From positions 806,001 to 870,000 of the forward strand of contig NZ_CP018091.1 in NCBI RefSeq assembly GCF_001885215.1: a stretch of 64,000 nt of DNA. The letters run 5' to 3'. Source of the DNA: Synechococcus sp. SynAce01 (GTDB taxonomy: Bacteria; Cyanobacteriota; Cyanobacteriia; PCC-6307; Cyanobiaceae). The position numbers and the translations under genes were made by a program. Below the pieces are notes generated by a model. That model did no database searches. It saw only the letters and a program-made list of their open reading frames with translations, and had not been told where the DNA came from. Below, piece after piece: positions 42,608 through 52,036 of the stretch. The stretch's first letter is position 1. Every line of letters starts with the position of its first letter.

Positions 42608-42634
42608 AGCCTCAGCTCTGAGGCTCGTTTTTTT
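42608..42634 (+). terminator. Rho-independent terminator after tRNA-Asn
   Basis: A perfect 7-bp stem AGCCTCA/TGAGGCT with loop GCTC, then CG and seven T on the plus strand. Confidence 0.9.
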
Positions 42635-42839
42635 CTATTTGGGGGCTTGACAGCCCGCCAATCGAAAGAGAAGCTGAAGATGGTTGGCGTTGCTTGGCAA
42701 GAGCGGCTTGGCGCTTGTTGCTCCATGGCCAACGCCAGCACTGGCTTGGATGCTGGTTTGGTTTTGATTCGGAGCTGGCAAGGTGCTCGCTGAACGAGGC
42801 CAATCAACGAATCCTGGTTCGACTTGAGTGAAAGAATCC

Positions 42840-42880
42840 GCCTTCTGCTTGCAGAAATCCCGCTTCTGCTTGCAGCAGTG
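42840..42880. repeat. 21-bp-period tandem direct repeat upstream of rpaA
   Basis: The 12-mer TTCTGCTTGCAG occurs at 42843-42854 and 42864-42875, 21 bp apart (two helical turns), each preceded by CGCC or CCGC. It ends about 48 bp before the rpaA start. Placement and phasing fit a binding site for a dimeric regulator. Confidence 0.55.
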
Positions 42881-42923
42881 AAAGTCTCCCCCCTTCGTTC
42901 GATACCGGATCTGTAGCCGTTCC

Positions 42924-43679
42924 ATGCAGCCAACTCCCAGGCCCCCATCCGCCCAACCCTGCATCCTGCTGATCGAGGACGACAAGGACATGCGGGAACT
43001 GGTGGCGGGGCACCTGGAACACAGGGGTTTCCGCGTGGAATGCGCCGAAGACGGCATCAAGGGGCAGGCCTTGGCGATGCAGACCAATCCCGACCTGATC
43101 CTGCTCGACCTGATGCTTCCCAAGGTGGATGGTCTGACTGTCTGCCAACGACTGAGGCGGGACGGCCGCAGCGCCCGGACGCCGATCCTGATGATGACCG
43201 CCCTGGGAGGCACAAAGGACAAGGTGAGCGGTTTCAACTCAGGCGCCGATGACTACCTGACCAAACCCTTCGACCTCGAAGAACTGCTGGCTCGGGTCAA
43301 AGCCCTGCTGCGCCGCAGTGACCGGGCCCAACTGCCCTGCGAGAAAAGCGAGATCCTCAGCTTCGGCCCCCTCACCCTGGTGCCGGAGCGATTCGAGGCG
43401 ATCTGGTTCGACAAAGCCGTGCGCCTCACCCACCTGGAATTCGAGCTGTTGCACTGTCTGATGCAACGCCATGGTCAGACCGTGGCCCCATCGCTGATCC
43501 TCAAGGAGGTCTGGGGCTACGAACCGGACGACGACATCGAAACCATCCGGGTGCATGTGCGCCACCTGCGCACCAAGCTGGAGCCTGATGCGCGCAAACC
43601 CCTCTACATCAAGACGGTGTACGGGGCTGGCTACTGCCTGGAGCTGCCGATCAGCCAGGCTGGCCCTCCTGCGCCATGA
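42924..43679 (+). CDS. rpaA: Response regulator RpaA (circadian output, OmpR family)
   Basis: RpaA is the main output regulator of the Kai clock, phosphorylated by SasA, and also affects phycobilisome association. The 251-residue protein has a receiver domain with acidic pair D19-D20, phospho-acceptor D62 ([13 protein letters not shown]) and the KPF lysine. The winged-helix domain reads [90 protein letters not shown] and the [10 protein letters not shown] stretch set RpaA apart from RpaB. It lies alone, with a repeat upstream, and its end overlaps the convergent holB by 29 nt. Confidence 0.93.
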   Translation: MQPTPRPPSAQPCILLIEDDKDMRELVAGHLEHRGFRVECAEDGIKGQALAMQTNPDLILLDLMLPKVDGLTVCQRLRRDGRSARTPILMMTALGGTKDKVSGFNSGADDYLTKPFDLEELLARVKALLRRSDRAQLPCEKSEILSFGPLTLVPERFEAIWFDKAVRLTHLEFELLHCLMQRHGQTVAPSLILKEVWGYEPDDDIETIRVHVRHLRTKLEPDARKPLYIKTVYGAGYCLELPISQAGPPAP

Positions 43680-44631
43680 GCTCCAGCAAGGCCACCTCCC
43701 AGGCCAGGCGGGGCTGAACAAAACCCCTGAGCTGACCCCGCAGGCGCTCGATGCGCCTCTGATCCGAGGCCCGGTGGTCACGCTGCCAGCGCTGCCACTG
43801 CCACCAGTTCAGCAGCCAGAGCTGCTGGTCGAGGTCCAGGGCCTCGCAGAGGTCGCGGGCCAGGGCGAGGGCCTCGATCGGAGCCGGGGATCCCTCCAGC
43901 AGCCGATCGGCCAACCCCTCGGGCAGGGCTCGCCACTGCTCGCGATGGTGCAGCAGGGCCCCGGGAGAGCCGGCGGCCAGATCCAGCAGCGCCGGCGGAT
44001 CGGGATCCGGCTGGGAGCTCTGAGCCGGGTCAAGCCGATCCAGCACCCGGGCCATCGCCGTGGCATCGAGCCGGGCGAAGGGGATCTGCTGGCAGCGGGA
44101 GCGGATGGTGGCGAGCAGGCGCTCCGGCGCCGAGCTGAGCAGGATCAGCACCCCCTCTCCTGGCTCTTCGAGGGTCTTGAGCAGGGCGTTGGCCGCCCCC
44201 TCCGCCATCGCCTCGACCGCTTCGATCACCACCAGACAGCGGCTCGATTCCAGCGGCCGGCGGGAGAGAAAGCGGCTGATCTCACGCACCTGCTCAAGCC
44301 GCAGCTGGGGCAGGCCCCGCTTGGAGAGGCCCTGCTCAGCCGCCTGGGAGGCCGGCACCAGCTGGCCCTGGTGCTGGTACGTGGGCTCCAGCCAGAGCAG
44401 GTCGGGGTGGTTCCCCTCCAGGAGCCGGCGCCGCAGCCGGACCGAACCGTCCGGGCCCGCCAGCAGGCCCTCAAGGAAGCGCCGGGCGGCGAGCCGCCGC
44501 CCCACCCCGTCGGGGCCTACAAACAGATAGGCCGTGGCCAGCCGCCCCTGGGCCAGGGTGGCCTGCAGCAGGCTGATGGCCTGGGCCTGGCCGATCAGGT
44601 CGTCGAACAGGTCAGCAAACAGCTCAGCCAT
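43651..44631 (-). CDS. holB: DNA polymerase III delta' subunit
   Basis: Delta' is part of the clamp loader of the replicative polymerase. The 326-residue product starts [57 protein letters not shown], with a modified P-loop (GPDGVGRR) as is normal in delta'. The AAA+ sensor and anchor segments are [68 protein letters not shown]. The frame is open to 44802, but ATG 44631 is the family start and overlaps the tmk stop by 8 nt. Confidence 0.9.
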   Translation of the reverse strand: MAELFADLFDDLIGQAQAISLLQATLAQGRLATAYLFVGPDGVGRRLAARRFLEGLLAGPDGSVRLRRRLLEGNHPDLLWLEPTYQHQGQLVPASQAAEQGLSKRGLPQLRLEQVREISRFLSRRPLESSRCLVVIEAVEAMAEGAANALLKTLEEPGEGVLILLSSAPERLLATIRSRCQQIPFARLDATAMARVLDRLDPAQSSQPDPDPPALLDLAAGSPGALLHHREQWRALPEGLADRLLEGSPAPIEALALARDLCEALDLDQQLWLLNWWQWQRWQRDHRASDQRRIERLRGQLRGFVQPRLAWEVALLELMAQEGQPG

Positions 44632-45280
44632 CGAGCTCAGCCCCAACGGCCTGGCTGATCGCCCGGGCCACAGCAGGGGCCGCCGGGCTGGCATCGATGC
44701 GCCGCCAGTCGCGCTCGGCGGCAAGGGAGGCGAATCCTTGCTGAACGCGCCCGAGGAAAGCCACCCCCCCGGCCTCGATCCGATCGGCCGGGCGGTGGCC
44801 ACGCCGTTGCAGCGAGAGCTCCAGGGGCAGGTCCAGCCAGAGGGTGAGATCGGCGTTGAGCCCGCCGGTGGCGATCGCCTCCAGCGCGGCGATCAGCTCC
44901 AGGCTGAGGCCGCGGCCGTAGCCCTGGTAGGCCGCCGTCGAGCCGGTGAAGCGGTCGCACAGCACCCAGTCACCGGCTGCCAGCGCCGGGGCGATCCGTT
45001 CCTGCACGTGCTGGGCCCGGTCGGCCGCATAGAGCAGCAGCTCCGCCGTGGGACAGGGCTCCGACGCCTCAGGAGGATGGAGCAGCAACTGGCGCAGGGC
45101 CTGGCCGAGGGCGGTGCCACCGGGTTCACGGCTGATCAACAGCCGGCGCCCGGCGGGGAGCAGCCCACTGGCAGGCAGCCACTGGCGAAGGAGCTCGAGC
45201 TGGGTCGACTTGCCACAGCCGTCGATGCCTTCGAGCACCAGGAACCGGCCCCTGGCGGGGAGGGCGTCAGCGGCGACCAT
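44624..45280 (-). CDS. tmk: Thymidylate kinase
   Basis: Tmk phosphorylates dTMP to dTDP. The 218-residue protein has the P-loop FLVLEGIDGCGKSTQLELL (about residues 13-31), the DRY-like region LCDRFTGSTAAYQGYGRGL, and REPGGTALGQALRQLLL for dTMP binding. It is between the copper ATPase (14-nt overlap) and holB (8-nt overlap) on the minus strand. The tmk-holB pairing is common in bacteria. Confidence 0.94.
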   Translation of the reverse strand: MVAADALPARGRFLVLEGIDGCGKSTQLELLRQWLPASGLLPAGRRLLISREPGGTALGQALRQLLLHPPEASEPCPTAELLLYAADRAQHVQERIAPALAAGDWVLCDRFTGSTAAYQGYGRGLSLELIAALEAIATGGLNADLTLWLDLPLELSLQRRGHRPADRIEAGGVAFLGRVQQGFASLAAERDWRRIDASPAAPAVARAISQAVGAELDG

Positions 45281-47792
45281 GCAGGGACAGGGCGTTGAGC
45301 ACCACCGTGATCGAACTGGTGGCCATCAGCAGGGCGGCCAACGGAGGCGAAAGCAGCAGGCCGAAGCGGGGCAAGAGCAGCCCGGCGGCGAGGGGCAGCA
45401 TCACCAGGTTGTAACCGAACGCCCAGGCCAGGTTCTGGCGCACCTTGGCCATCGTGTCGCGGGCCAGGGCGAGGGCCTCGACCACGGCTTCGAGACGATC
45501 GCCCAGGATCACCAGATCGGCTGTGTCCTGGGCGATCTGGGTGCCCGTCGCCACCGCGATGCCGAGATCGGCGGCGGCCAGGGCAGGGGCATCGTTGATC
45601 CCATCGCCCACCATCGCCACTGGCCCCCGCTGGCGCCAGCGCACCAGCTGCTCCAGCTTCTGCTCAGGCAACAGCTCCCAGGCCATTGCCTCTGGCTCCA
45701 GGCCAAGCTCGGCGCCGAGCCGGCGTACCGCTTGGCGCTGATCGCCGCTGAGGATCGCCACGTCCATCCCCATGGCCTGGAGCGCCTCGAGGGTGCGCCC
45801 TGCGTCGGGGCGGGGTTGGTCGTCCACGCCCACCAGGCCGAGAACCCCATCGCCGGCGGCCACCGCCAGAACGGTGGCCCCCTGGGCTTCGAGCGCAGTC
45901 CGCGACGCCAGCAGCTTCGCGTCTGTGCGTACGCCCAGCCCCTCCAACCAGCCAGGCTTGCCGACCCGACAAACCCCATCGAAGCCGCCGATTTGCCCCT
46001 GCACGCCTGCCCCGGCAAAGGTGCGGCTGTCCTCCACCGCCAGCAGCGATAACTGGCGGGCCAAAGCCTCCTCCAACAGGGCCGTCGCCAGGGGGTGGCG
46101 AGTGTGTTGCTCCAGGCTGGCGGCCACTTGGAGCAGCCGTTCCGGGCTCAATTCAGGCCTTCCTTCCGGCTCGCATACCGGATCCAGATCCGCCGCCAGC
46201 TCCACGGCGATCACCTCCGGCCGGCCCTGGGTGAGGGTGCCGGTTTTGTCGAACAGAACGGTCTGCAGGCGGGAGGCTATCTCGATCGCATCGCCACCGC
46301 GGAACAGCAGGCCGGAGCGAGCCGCCAGGCCCGCTCCCACGGTGATGGCGGTGGGCGTGGCCAGGCCCAAGGCACAGGGGCAGGCCACCACGAGCACGGC
46401 AATCGCCAGTTGAAGCGCCAGTGAAAAAGGCGTACCGGCCACCGCCCCGAGCACGGCATGCCCGCCCATGCCGCCATGACCCTGGGGCGCGGCGGCCAAC
46501 ACCTGGGGCCACAACCTGGTGCCCCACTGCCACCAGAACACAAACGTGGCCAGGGCCAGCAGCAGCACCACCACGCTGAAACGGCCGGCAATCCGGTCGG
46601 CGAGGCTCTGGATCGGCGCCTTGCGCGCCTGGGCCTGCTCGACGAGGGCGATGATCCGGGCCAGGGCCGTTTCGGCGCCAGCCCGGCGCACCTCCAGCAC
46701 CAGCGGGGCCTGAAGATTGAGCATGCCGGCGGCCAGATCCGTGCCGGGCTGGGCCTCCAGCGGCAGGGGTTCTCCGGTGAAGCTCGAGACATCCACGGCC
46801 GAGCAGCCATCGAGCACCACACCATCGACCGGAATGCGGTCGCCGGGGAGCAGGCGCAGCCGGTCACCGGCGCGCAACCCGCCCACCGGCACCTGCCGAG
46901 GCGGGCCATCGCCGAGCAGGAGCAGGGCGGAATCGGGCTGAAGTTCGGCCAGTTGCTGGAGGGCACGGCCGGTGCGGAAGCGGGCCCGCTCCTCAAGGAA
47001 GCGGCCCAGCAGCACGAACCCCAGCAGCATCACCGGCTCGTTGAAGAAACAGGGCCAACCAGCGGCAGGCCAGAGAAAGGCGACCAGGCTGGCCAGGTAG
47101 GCACTACCCATCCCCAGGCCCACCAGGGTGTCCATGCTCGGCAGCCCATGGGCCGCCTGCCGGGCGCCGCGCACCAGGATCGGGCGCCCCGGCCCGAGCA
47201 GGGCGATGCTGGCCACCAGGGCGTGGAACCAAAGGGCACCAAGCGGCGACGCGGGCAGCGTGCCAGCCAGGGTGAGATGGCCCAGCACCGAGAGCAGCAG
47301 CAGGCCCAGGGCGACGATCAACTGCCGCCATTCCTGCCACCAGCGGGGATGGCCCTCCACCACCTCAGCCCTGCCGAGCGAGCGGCCCTGGCTGCGGGGT
47401 TGGGCCTTGAAACCGAGCGAGCGCAGGCTGGCGACCAGGGCCTCCACCGGCCCATCCCCCGCCTCAGCCCCAGCGGCGGGCAGGGGTTGATCCAGGCCCA
47501 CCCAGGCCGTGCGGGTGAGCAGGTTGACGCTGGCCTGGCGAACGCCTGGCTGCTCCAGCAGCCGTCGCTCGACCGCACGCACACAGCCGCCGCACTTCAT
47601 CCCCTCCACATCGAGGAGCAGCGGCGCCAGCTGTCCAGCGTCGATCGTCACGGATTCAGGCGCCACGGATTCCGGCGTCACCGATTGCGGTGCCACCGAT
47701 TGCGGCGACCCGGTGTCCAGCGCGGATGGAACGGGAGGCAAGGTCACAGTCAGGGTCGGGGCACCCAGGCTAGGGAGTCGGGACAGCGGCAA
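45267..47792 (-). CDS. Copper-translocating P1B-type ATPase
   Basis: The 841-residue pump has an N-terminal heavy-metal-associated domain with GMKCGGC (C67, C70), then eight membrane helices. It has the metal-site CPC in [14 protein letters not shown], the phosphorylation site [10 protein letters not shown] and [28 protein letters not shown] plus one HMA places it with CtaA and PacS, which deliver copper across the plasma membrane and into thylakoids for plastocyanin and cytochrome oxidase; the two cannot be told apart here. Residues 30-50 carry a 5-residue repeat ([20 protein letters not shown]) not found in the family core. It heads the tmk-holB run. Confidence 0.93.
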   Translation of the reverse strand: MPLSRLPSLGAPTLTVTLPPVPSALDTGSPQSVAPQSVTPESVAPESVTIDAGQLAPLLLDVEGMKCGGCVRAVERRLLEQPGVRQASVNLLTRTAWVGLDQPLPAAGAEAGDGPVEALVASLRSLGFKAQPRSQGRSLGRAEVVEGHPRWWQEWRQLIVALGLLLLSVLGHLTLAGTLPASPLGALWFHALVASIALLGPGRPILVRGARQAAHGLPSMDTLVGLGMGSAYLASLVAFLWPAAGWPCFFNEPVMLLGFVLLGRFLEERARFRTGRALQQLAELQPDSALLLLGDGPPRQVPVGGLRAGDRLRLLPGDRIPVDGVVLDGCSAVDVSSFTGEPLPLEAQPGTDLAAGMLNLQAPLVLEVRRAGAETALARIIALVEQAQARKAPIQSLADRIAGRFSVVVLLLALATFVFWWQWGTRLWPQVLAAAPQGHGGMGGHAVLGAVAGTPFSLALQLAIAVLVVACPCALGLATPTAITVGAGLAARSGLLFRGGDAIEIASRLQTVLFDKTGTLTQGRPEVIAVELAADLDPVCEPEGRPELSPERLLQVAASLEQHTRHPLATALLEEALARQLSLLAVEDSRTFAGAGVQGQIGGFDGVCRVGKPGWLEGLGVRTDAKLLASRTALEAQGATVLAVAAGDGVLGLVGVDDQPRPDAGRTLEALQAMGMDVAILSGDQRQAVRRLGAELGLEPEAMAWELLPEQKLEQLVRWRQRGPVAMVGDGINDAPALAAADLGIAVATGTQIAQDTADLVILGDRLEAVVEALALARDTMAKVRQNLAWAFGYNLVMLPLAAGLLLPRFGLLLSPPLAALLMATSSITVVLNALSLHGRR
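47641..47705. repeat. 15-bp minisatellite inside the copper ATPase gene
   Basis: Four imperfect copies of a 15-bp unit (GATTCAGGCGCCACG and variants such as GATTGCGGTGCCACC) lie in frame and encode the four pentapeptides before the HMA domain. The unit is a multiple of three, so gain or loss of copies would not shift the frame. Confidence 0.7.
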
Positions 47793-47845
47793 CCACCGCT
47801 GCCGGCAAGAGCGAAGATGAGGGAAGGAAGTGCTCCCTTGCCGCC

Positions 47846-48367
47846 GTGCCCCGCAGCCAACGCAACGACAACTTCATCGATAAAAGCTTCACGGTGATGG
47901 CGGACCTGATCCTCAAGGTGCTGCCCACCAACAGGCGCTCCAAGGAAGCCTTCGCCTATTACCGCGATGGCATGAGTGCCCAGGGCGACGGGGAATACGC
48001 CGAAGCCCTGGAGAACTACGAAGAAGCGCTCAGGCTCGAAGACGACCCGAACGACCGGGCTTTCATCCTTTACAACATGGCCCTGGTGTTCACCAGCAAT
48101 GGGGATCACCAGAAGGCTCTGGATCTCTACGACGAGGTCCTCGATCTCAACGCCAACATGCCCCAGGCTCTCAACAACATGGCGGTGATCCATCACCACC
48201 TGGGCTCCCTGGCTGAGGAACGGGGCGACACCGATGAGTCGGACCGCTGCTTCTCCCGCGCCGCCGAATTCTGGGGCAAGGCGATCCGGATGGCTCCGAA
48301 CAACTACATCGAGGCCCAGAACTGGCTGAAAACCAGCGGCCGAGGCTCAGTCGACGTCTACTTCTGA
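47846..48367 (+). CDS. ycf3: Photosystem I assembly protein Ycf3
   Basis: Ycf3 is a thylakoid-associated TPR chaperone for assembly of photosystem I. The 173-residue product reads [102 protein letters not shown]. It is very close to the family throughout, with three TPR units. The GTG start at 47846 gives the standard N-terminus. It is convergent with radA (4-bp gap) and divergent from the copper ATPase. Confidence 0.96.
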   Translation: MPRSQRNDNFIDKSFTVMADLILKVLPTNRRSKEAFAYYRDGMSAQGDGEYAEALENYEEALRLEDDPNDRAFILYNMALVFTSNGDHQKALDLYDEVLDLNANMPQALNNMAVIHHHLGSLAEERGDTDESDRCFSRAAEFWGKAIRMAPNNYIEAQNWLKTSGRGSVDVYF

Positions 48368-48371
48368 GTCT

Positions 48372-49823
48372 TCAATCGACTTCCGGATGGGTGGCTGGAT
48401 CGGCCGCTGGATCTACCCCCAGGGCGGCCACCAAGGCCTCCGCCACAGTGCCTGCCTCCAGTAGTTCCAGCCCCAATTCAGCCGCACTTTCCCCCAGGCC
48501 ACTGCCGCGGGGCACCACGGCACGGCGAAAGCCCAGGCGGGCGGCCTCCTGCAGACGCAGCTCCAGCTGGCCGACCGGCCGCAACTGCCCGCCCAGGCCC
48601 AGTTCGCCCACCAGAACGGTGCCGGCCGGCAAGGTCAGATCGCGAAAGCTGGTGACCACCGCCGCCGCCACACCGAGATCCGCCGCCGGCTCCTCCACAT
48701 CGAGGCCGCCGGCCACGGCGAGATAGCAATCGAAACGGGAGAGCGGCAGGCCCAGGTGCTTTTCCAGCACCGCCAGGATCTGGTGCAGACGGTTGATGCC
48801 GATGCCAGTGGCGGTGCGCCGCGGGCTGGCATAACTGGTGCTGCTCACCAGCGACTGCAACTCCACAAGGAGGGGTCGGGTGCCTTCGCAGGCCACGATC
48901 GTGGCCGTTCCTGCGGTCGGTCCATCGCTGCCTAGGAACAGCTCGCTGGGATTGCTCACTTCAGCGAGCCCCCGATCGCGCATCTCAAACACCCCCAGTT
49001 CCGCCGTGGCGCCGAAGCGGTTCTTCACTGCCCGCAGCAAGCGGTGACTGGCGAAACGGTCACCCTCGAAGGTGAGCACGGCATCAACCAGATGCTCCAG
49101 CACCTTCGGGCCGGCCAGCATGCCCTCCTTGGTGACATGGCCCACCAGCAGCAGGGCCGTGTCCTGGCGCTTGGCCAGGCGCTGCAAGGCGGCGGCGCAG
49201 TCGCGCACCTGGGCCACCGAGCCGGGCGCACTGCTGAGCTCGGCGTCGTGGAGCGCTTGGATGCTGTCGATGATCGCCACGGCCGGCCGCAGGGCTTCGA
49301 GCTCCTGGAGAACCAGCTCCAGGTCGGTTTCAGCCAGGAGCTGGAGGTTGATCGACTCCCCGCCGCCGGGCGAACCCAGCCGTCGCCAGCGCAGCTTCAC
49401 CTGCTGGGCCGACTCTTCGGCGCTCACATACAGCACCGAGCACGACTGCGCCATCACCTGGGCGCTCTGCAGCAGCAGGGTGGACTTGCCGATGCCCGGG
49501 TCGCCACCCACCAGCACCAGCGAACCCGGCACCAGGCCACCGCCCAGCACCCGATCGAGCTCGACGAAGCCGCTGGCCAGGCGCTGCAGCGGCCGCTCGC
49601 CGACGGCGTGAATCGGCTGGGATCGGCGGGGCTTGCCACGGCCTGTCGCCTCGCCTGTCCCCTCGCCGGCAGGCGGCCCCTGTCGCCTGCGGCGGCCATC
49701 GGCGGCAGGGGCCGCCTGCTCGATCAGCGTGTTCCAGCCACCACAGCCTGGACAGCGGCCTAAGTACTGGCGCGACTGCGCTCCACAGCTTTGGCAGACG
49801 TAGAAGGTGGAAAGGCGGGGCAA
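48372..49823 (-). CDS. radA: DNA repair protein RadA (Sms)
   Basis: RadA is a RecA-like branch-migration helicase acting in recombination repair. The 483-residue protein has the N-terminal zinc finger C10-x2-C13 and C24-x2-C27, and Walker A GGDPGIGKST. It also has the RadA-specific KNRFG motif (VKNRFGATAELG) and the C-terminal Lon-like domain (DCYLAVAGGLDVEEPAADLGVAAAVVTSFRDLTLPAGTVLVGELGLGGQLRPV). Length fits the family, with a basic insert (RRRRQGPPAGEGTGEATGRGKPRRS) after the zinc finger. It is divergent from rpaB at 91 bp. Confidence 0.95.
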   Translation of the reverse strand: MPRLSTFYVCQSCGAQSRQYLGRCPGCGGWNTLIEQAAPAADGRRRRQGPPAGEGTGEATGRGKPRRSQPIHAVGERPLQRLASGFVELDRVLGGGLVPGSLVLVGGDPGIGKSTLLLQSAQVMAQSCSVLYVSAEESAQQVKLRWRRLGSPGGGESINLQLLAETDLELVLQELEALRPAVAIIDSIQALHDAELSSAPGSVAQVRDCAAALQRLAKRQDTALLLVGHVTKEGMLAGPKVLEHLVDAVLTFEGDRFASHRLLRAVKNRFGATAELGVFEMRDRGLAEVSNPSELFLGSDGPTAGTATIVACEGTRPLLVELQSLVSSTSYASPRRTATGIGINRLHQILAVLEKHLGLPLSRFDCYLAVAGGLDVEEPAADLGVAAAVVTSFRDLTLPAGTVLVGELGLGGQLRPVGQLELRLQEAARLGFRRAVVPRGSGLGESAAELGLELLEAGTVAEALVAALGVDPAADPATHPEVD

Positions 49824-49914
49824 GGAGATGTATGAAGAATGGTGGCGTTGAGTGAACCAGAGGGCACTCGGCCCTTTTCAGTGGTCGCATCTGTTGTAGT
49901 CGTGTAGCGACGCG

Positions 49915-50661
49915 ATGACGGCATCCCCTCCCGCCAAGGAAACAATCCTGGTCGTCGATGACGAGGCCAGCATCCGCAGGATCCTGGAAACCCGCCTGTC
50001 GATGATTGGGTACCACGTGGTCACCGCCAGTGACGGCGTGGAGGCCTTGGAAGCCTTCCGCTGCTCCAGCCCCGACCTGGTCGTGCTCGACGTGATGATG
50101 CCGAAGCTGGATGGCTACGGGGTCTGCCAGGAGCTGCGCAAGGAATCCGACGTGCCGATCGTGATGCTCACCGCCCTCGGCGATGTGGCCGACCGGATCA
50201 CGGGCCTCGAACTCGGTGCCGACGACTACGTCGTCAAGCCGTTCAGCCCCAAGGAACTGGAGGCACGCATCCGCTGCGTGCTGCGCCGCGTCGACAAAGA
50301 GCAAGTGGTGGGGATCCCCAACTCCGGGGTGATCCAGGTCAGCGACCTGCGCATCGACACCAACAAACGCCAGGTGTACCGCAACGACGAGCGCATCCGC
50401 CTCACCGGCATGGAATTCAGCTTGCTGGAGCTGCTCGTCAGCCGCTCGGGCGAGCCGTTCAGCCGCGGCGAGATCCTCAAAGAGGTCTGGGGCTATACCC
50501 CGGAGCGTCATGTGGACACCCGTGTGGTGGATGTCCACATCTCCAGGCTGCGCTCCAAACTGGAAGACGATCCCGCCAACCCCGAGCTGATCCTCACAGC
50601 CCGGGGCACGGGTTATCTGTTCCAGCGCATCGTGGAATCCGTTGGTAGCGAAGGAGCCTGA
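49915..50661 (+). CDS. rpaB: Response regulator RpaB (Ycf27, OmpR family)
   Basis: RpaB is the essential regulator, phosphorylated by the kinase NblS/DspA, that controls light-stress and photosystem genes through HLR1 sites. The 248-residue protein has a receiver domain with D15-D16, phospho-acceptor D59 (LVVLDVMMPKLDG) and VKPFSPKELEARIR. The winged helix reads [71 protein letters not shown]. It heads rpaB-plsX-fabH-fabD-plsC on one strand, and its end overlaps plsX by 20 nt. An HLR1-like site is present on psbD in this window. Confidence 0.95.
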   Translation: MTASPPAKETILVVDDEASIRRILETRLSMIGYHVVTASDGVEALEAFRCSSPDLVVLDVMMPKLDGYGVCQELRKESDVPIVMLTALGDVADRITGLELGADDYVVKPFSPKELEARIRCVLRRVDKEQVVGIPNSGVIQVSDLRIDTNKRQVYRNDERIRLTGMEFSLLELLVSRSGEPFSRGEILKEVWGYTPERHVDTRVVDVHISRLRSKLEDDPANPELILTARGTGYLFQRIVESVGSEGA

Positions 50662-52024
50662 ATTCGATCCCCGGTACCGGCGTCCGAAGCCGAGCCGGGC
50701 CATCCGGCGGCTGGTGATCTGGTACCGCCGCAACGCTGCCGTGACCAGCCTGGTGGGCACCGCCACCTCCTCGGCGACCACGATGGCCTCGGCCGCCGGC
50801 TCGGTGGCGGGGTCTGTGGCGGGCTCGGTGGCCTCAACGGCCGGCTCGGTGCTCTACCCCCTGCGCCGGCTGCAGCAGGGTGCTGGAGGCCTTGAGGCGC
50901 CGATTCGCGAAGCCGATCGCCTCTGGGTGGCCGTCGATGGCATGGGTGGCGATTTCGCCCCCGGGCCGATCCTGGCGGGCTGCCTCGATGCCGTCCGGGT
51001 GCTGCCCCTGCGCGTGCGTTTCGTGGCCGAAGAGGCTGCGCTCCAGGAAGCCGTGGCCGCGCTCGACCTGGGCGAGGAACTCCGGGAGGCGGTGGCGGCG
51101 GGTTTGCTGGAGTTGATCAGCAGTGGCCCCTCGGTACAGATGCACGAGGAGGCCAGGGTGGTGCGCCGCAAGCGCGATGCCAGCATCAACCTGGCCATGG
51201 ACCAGGTCAGCCAGGGACAGGCGATGGCCGTCTATTCGGCGGGGAACTCCGGAGCCGTGATGGCCGCCGCCATTTTCCGGCTGGGCCGCTTGAAGGGCAT
51301 CGATCGCCCGGCGATCGGCGCCCTGTTCCCCACCAAAGACCCCGCCGAGCAGGTGCTGGTGCTGGATGTCGGCGCCAACATGGATTGCAAGCCGGCCTAT
51401 CTCCACCAGTTCGGCCTGCTGGGGAGCATCTACAGCCGCGATGTGCTGGGAGTGGCCAACCCCAGGATCGGCCTGCTCAACATCGGCGAAGAGTCGTGCA
51501 AGGGCAATGACCTCACGGTCAAGGCCTATCCGCTGCTGGAGGCCGAGAGTCGGCTTCGCTTTGCCGGCAACTGCGAGGGCCGCGACGTGCTCTCCGGCCA
51601 GTTCGATGTGGTCGTTTGTGACGGCTATACCGGCAACGTGCTGCTCAAGTTCCTGGAATCGGTGGGCGGCGTTCTGCTCGACGTGCTGCGGGCGGAACTG
51701 CCCCGTGGCCGCCGCGGCAAGGTTGGATCCGCCTTCCTGCGCAGCAACCTGGTGCGCATCAAGAAACGGCTCGACCATGCCGAACATGGCGGCGCCCTGC
51801 TGCTGGGTGTCAACGGCATCTGCGTGATCGGTCACGGCAGCAGCAAGGCCCTCTCGGTGGTCAGCGCCCTGCGCCTGGCCCACCGTGCCGCCAGCCACGG
51901 CGTCATGGACGATCTCCACCAGCTCAGTGCAGCCTCGACTGCCGAAGCGGGCCGTGAAGAAGCGGGCGCCGAACCCGGTCCTGAAGCCGGCGCCAAGGCC
52001 GGGGCCATCCCCGCCTGTGGTTGA
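50642..52024 (+). CDS. plsX: Phosphate acyltransferase PlsX with N-terminal extension
   Basis: PlsX makes acyl-phosphate from acyl-ACP, the first step of phospholipid synthesis. The 460-residue protein has the family core from about residue 92: RLWVAVDGMGGDFAPGPILAG, then YSAGNSGAVMAAAIFRLGRLKGIDRPAI, VLVLDVGANMDCKPAYLHQFGLLG and CDGYTGNVLLKFLESVGG. The first 90 residues are extra: a basic stretch (FDPRYRRPKPSRAIRRLVIWYRRN) and a repetitive Ala/Gly/Ser/Val segment (SAAGSVAGSVAGSVASTAGSV). A further Ala/Glu/Pro-rich tail ends the protein. TTG 50642 is the first start and overlaps rpaB. If a later start were used, the extension would be shorter. Confidence 0.92.
   Translation: MVAKEPEFDPRYRRPKPSRAIRRLVIWYRRNAAVTSLVGTATSSATTMASAAGSVAGSVAGSVASTAGSVLYPLRRLQQGAGGLEAPIREADRLWVAVDGMGGDFAPGPILAGCLDAVRVLPLRVRFVAEEAALQEAVAALDLGEELREAVAAGLLELISSGPSVQMHEEARVVRRKRDASINLAMDQVSQGQAMAVYSAGNSGAVMAAAIFRLGRLKGIDRPAIGALFPTKDPAEQVLVLDVGANMDCKPAYLHQFGLLGSIYSRDVLGVANPRIGLLNIGEESCKGNDLTVKAYPLLEAESRLRFAGNCEGRDVLSGQFDVVVCDGYTGNVLLKFLESVGGVLLDVLRAELPRGRRGKVGSAFLRSNLVRIKKRLDHAEHGGALLLGVNGICVIGHGSSKALSVVSALRLAHRAASHGVMDDLHQLSAASTAEAGREEAGAEPGPEAGAKAGAIPACG
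50790..50854. repeat. 12-bp repeats in the plsX N-terminal coding region
   Basis: The unit encoding AGSV (GCCGGCTCGGTG and variants) recurs four times around a spacer coding for AST. Units are in frame and vary mainly at third positions. Confidence 0.65.
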
Positions 52025-52036
52025 CTGAGCCCAACT

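Larger units (their letters stand above)
42599..42923. other. Intergenic region between tRNA-Asn and rpaA
   Basis: This 325-bp stretch holds the tRNA terminator at its left end and a 21-bp-period direct repeat near its right end (42840-42880). The middle, 42640-42835, shows no gene, no clear promoter and no strong hairpin. It is presumably the rpaA promoter and leader. Confidence 0.5.

Noticed and set aside
42538-42948. Minus-strand frames covering tRNA-Asn and the rpaA leader
   Set aside because: Their sequence (AGFEPATNRLTADRSTTELPR) is the well-known false translation of a tRNA on the opposite strand.
42924-43679. Annotating this regulator as a second RpaB
   Set aside because: The stretch [28 protein letters not shown] and [15 protein letters not shown] belong to RpaA; the RpaB features are in the gene at 49915.
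46458-47897. A 479-codon open frame on the plus strand opposite the copper ATPase
   Set aside because: The opposite strand carries every P-type ATPase motif; this frame has low-complexity composition only.
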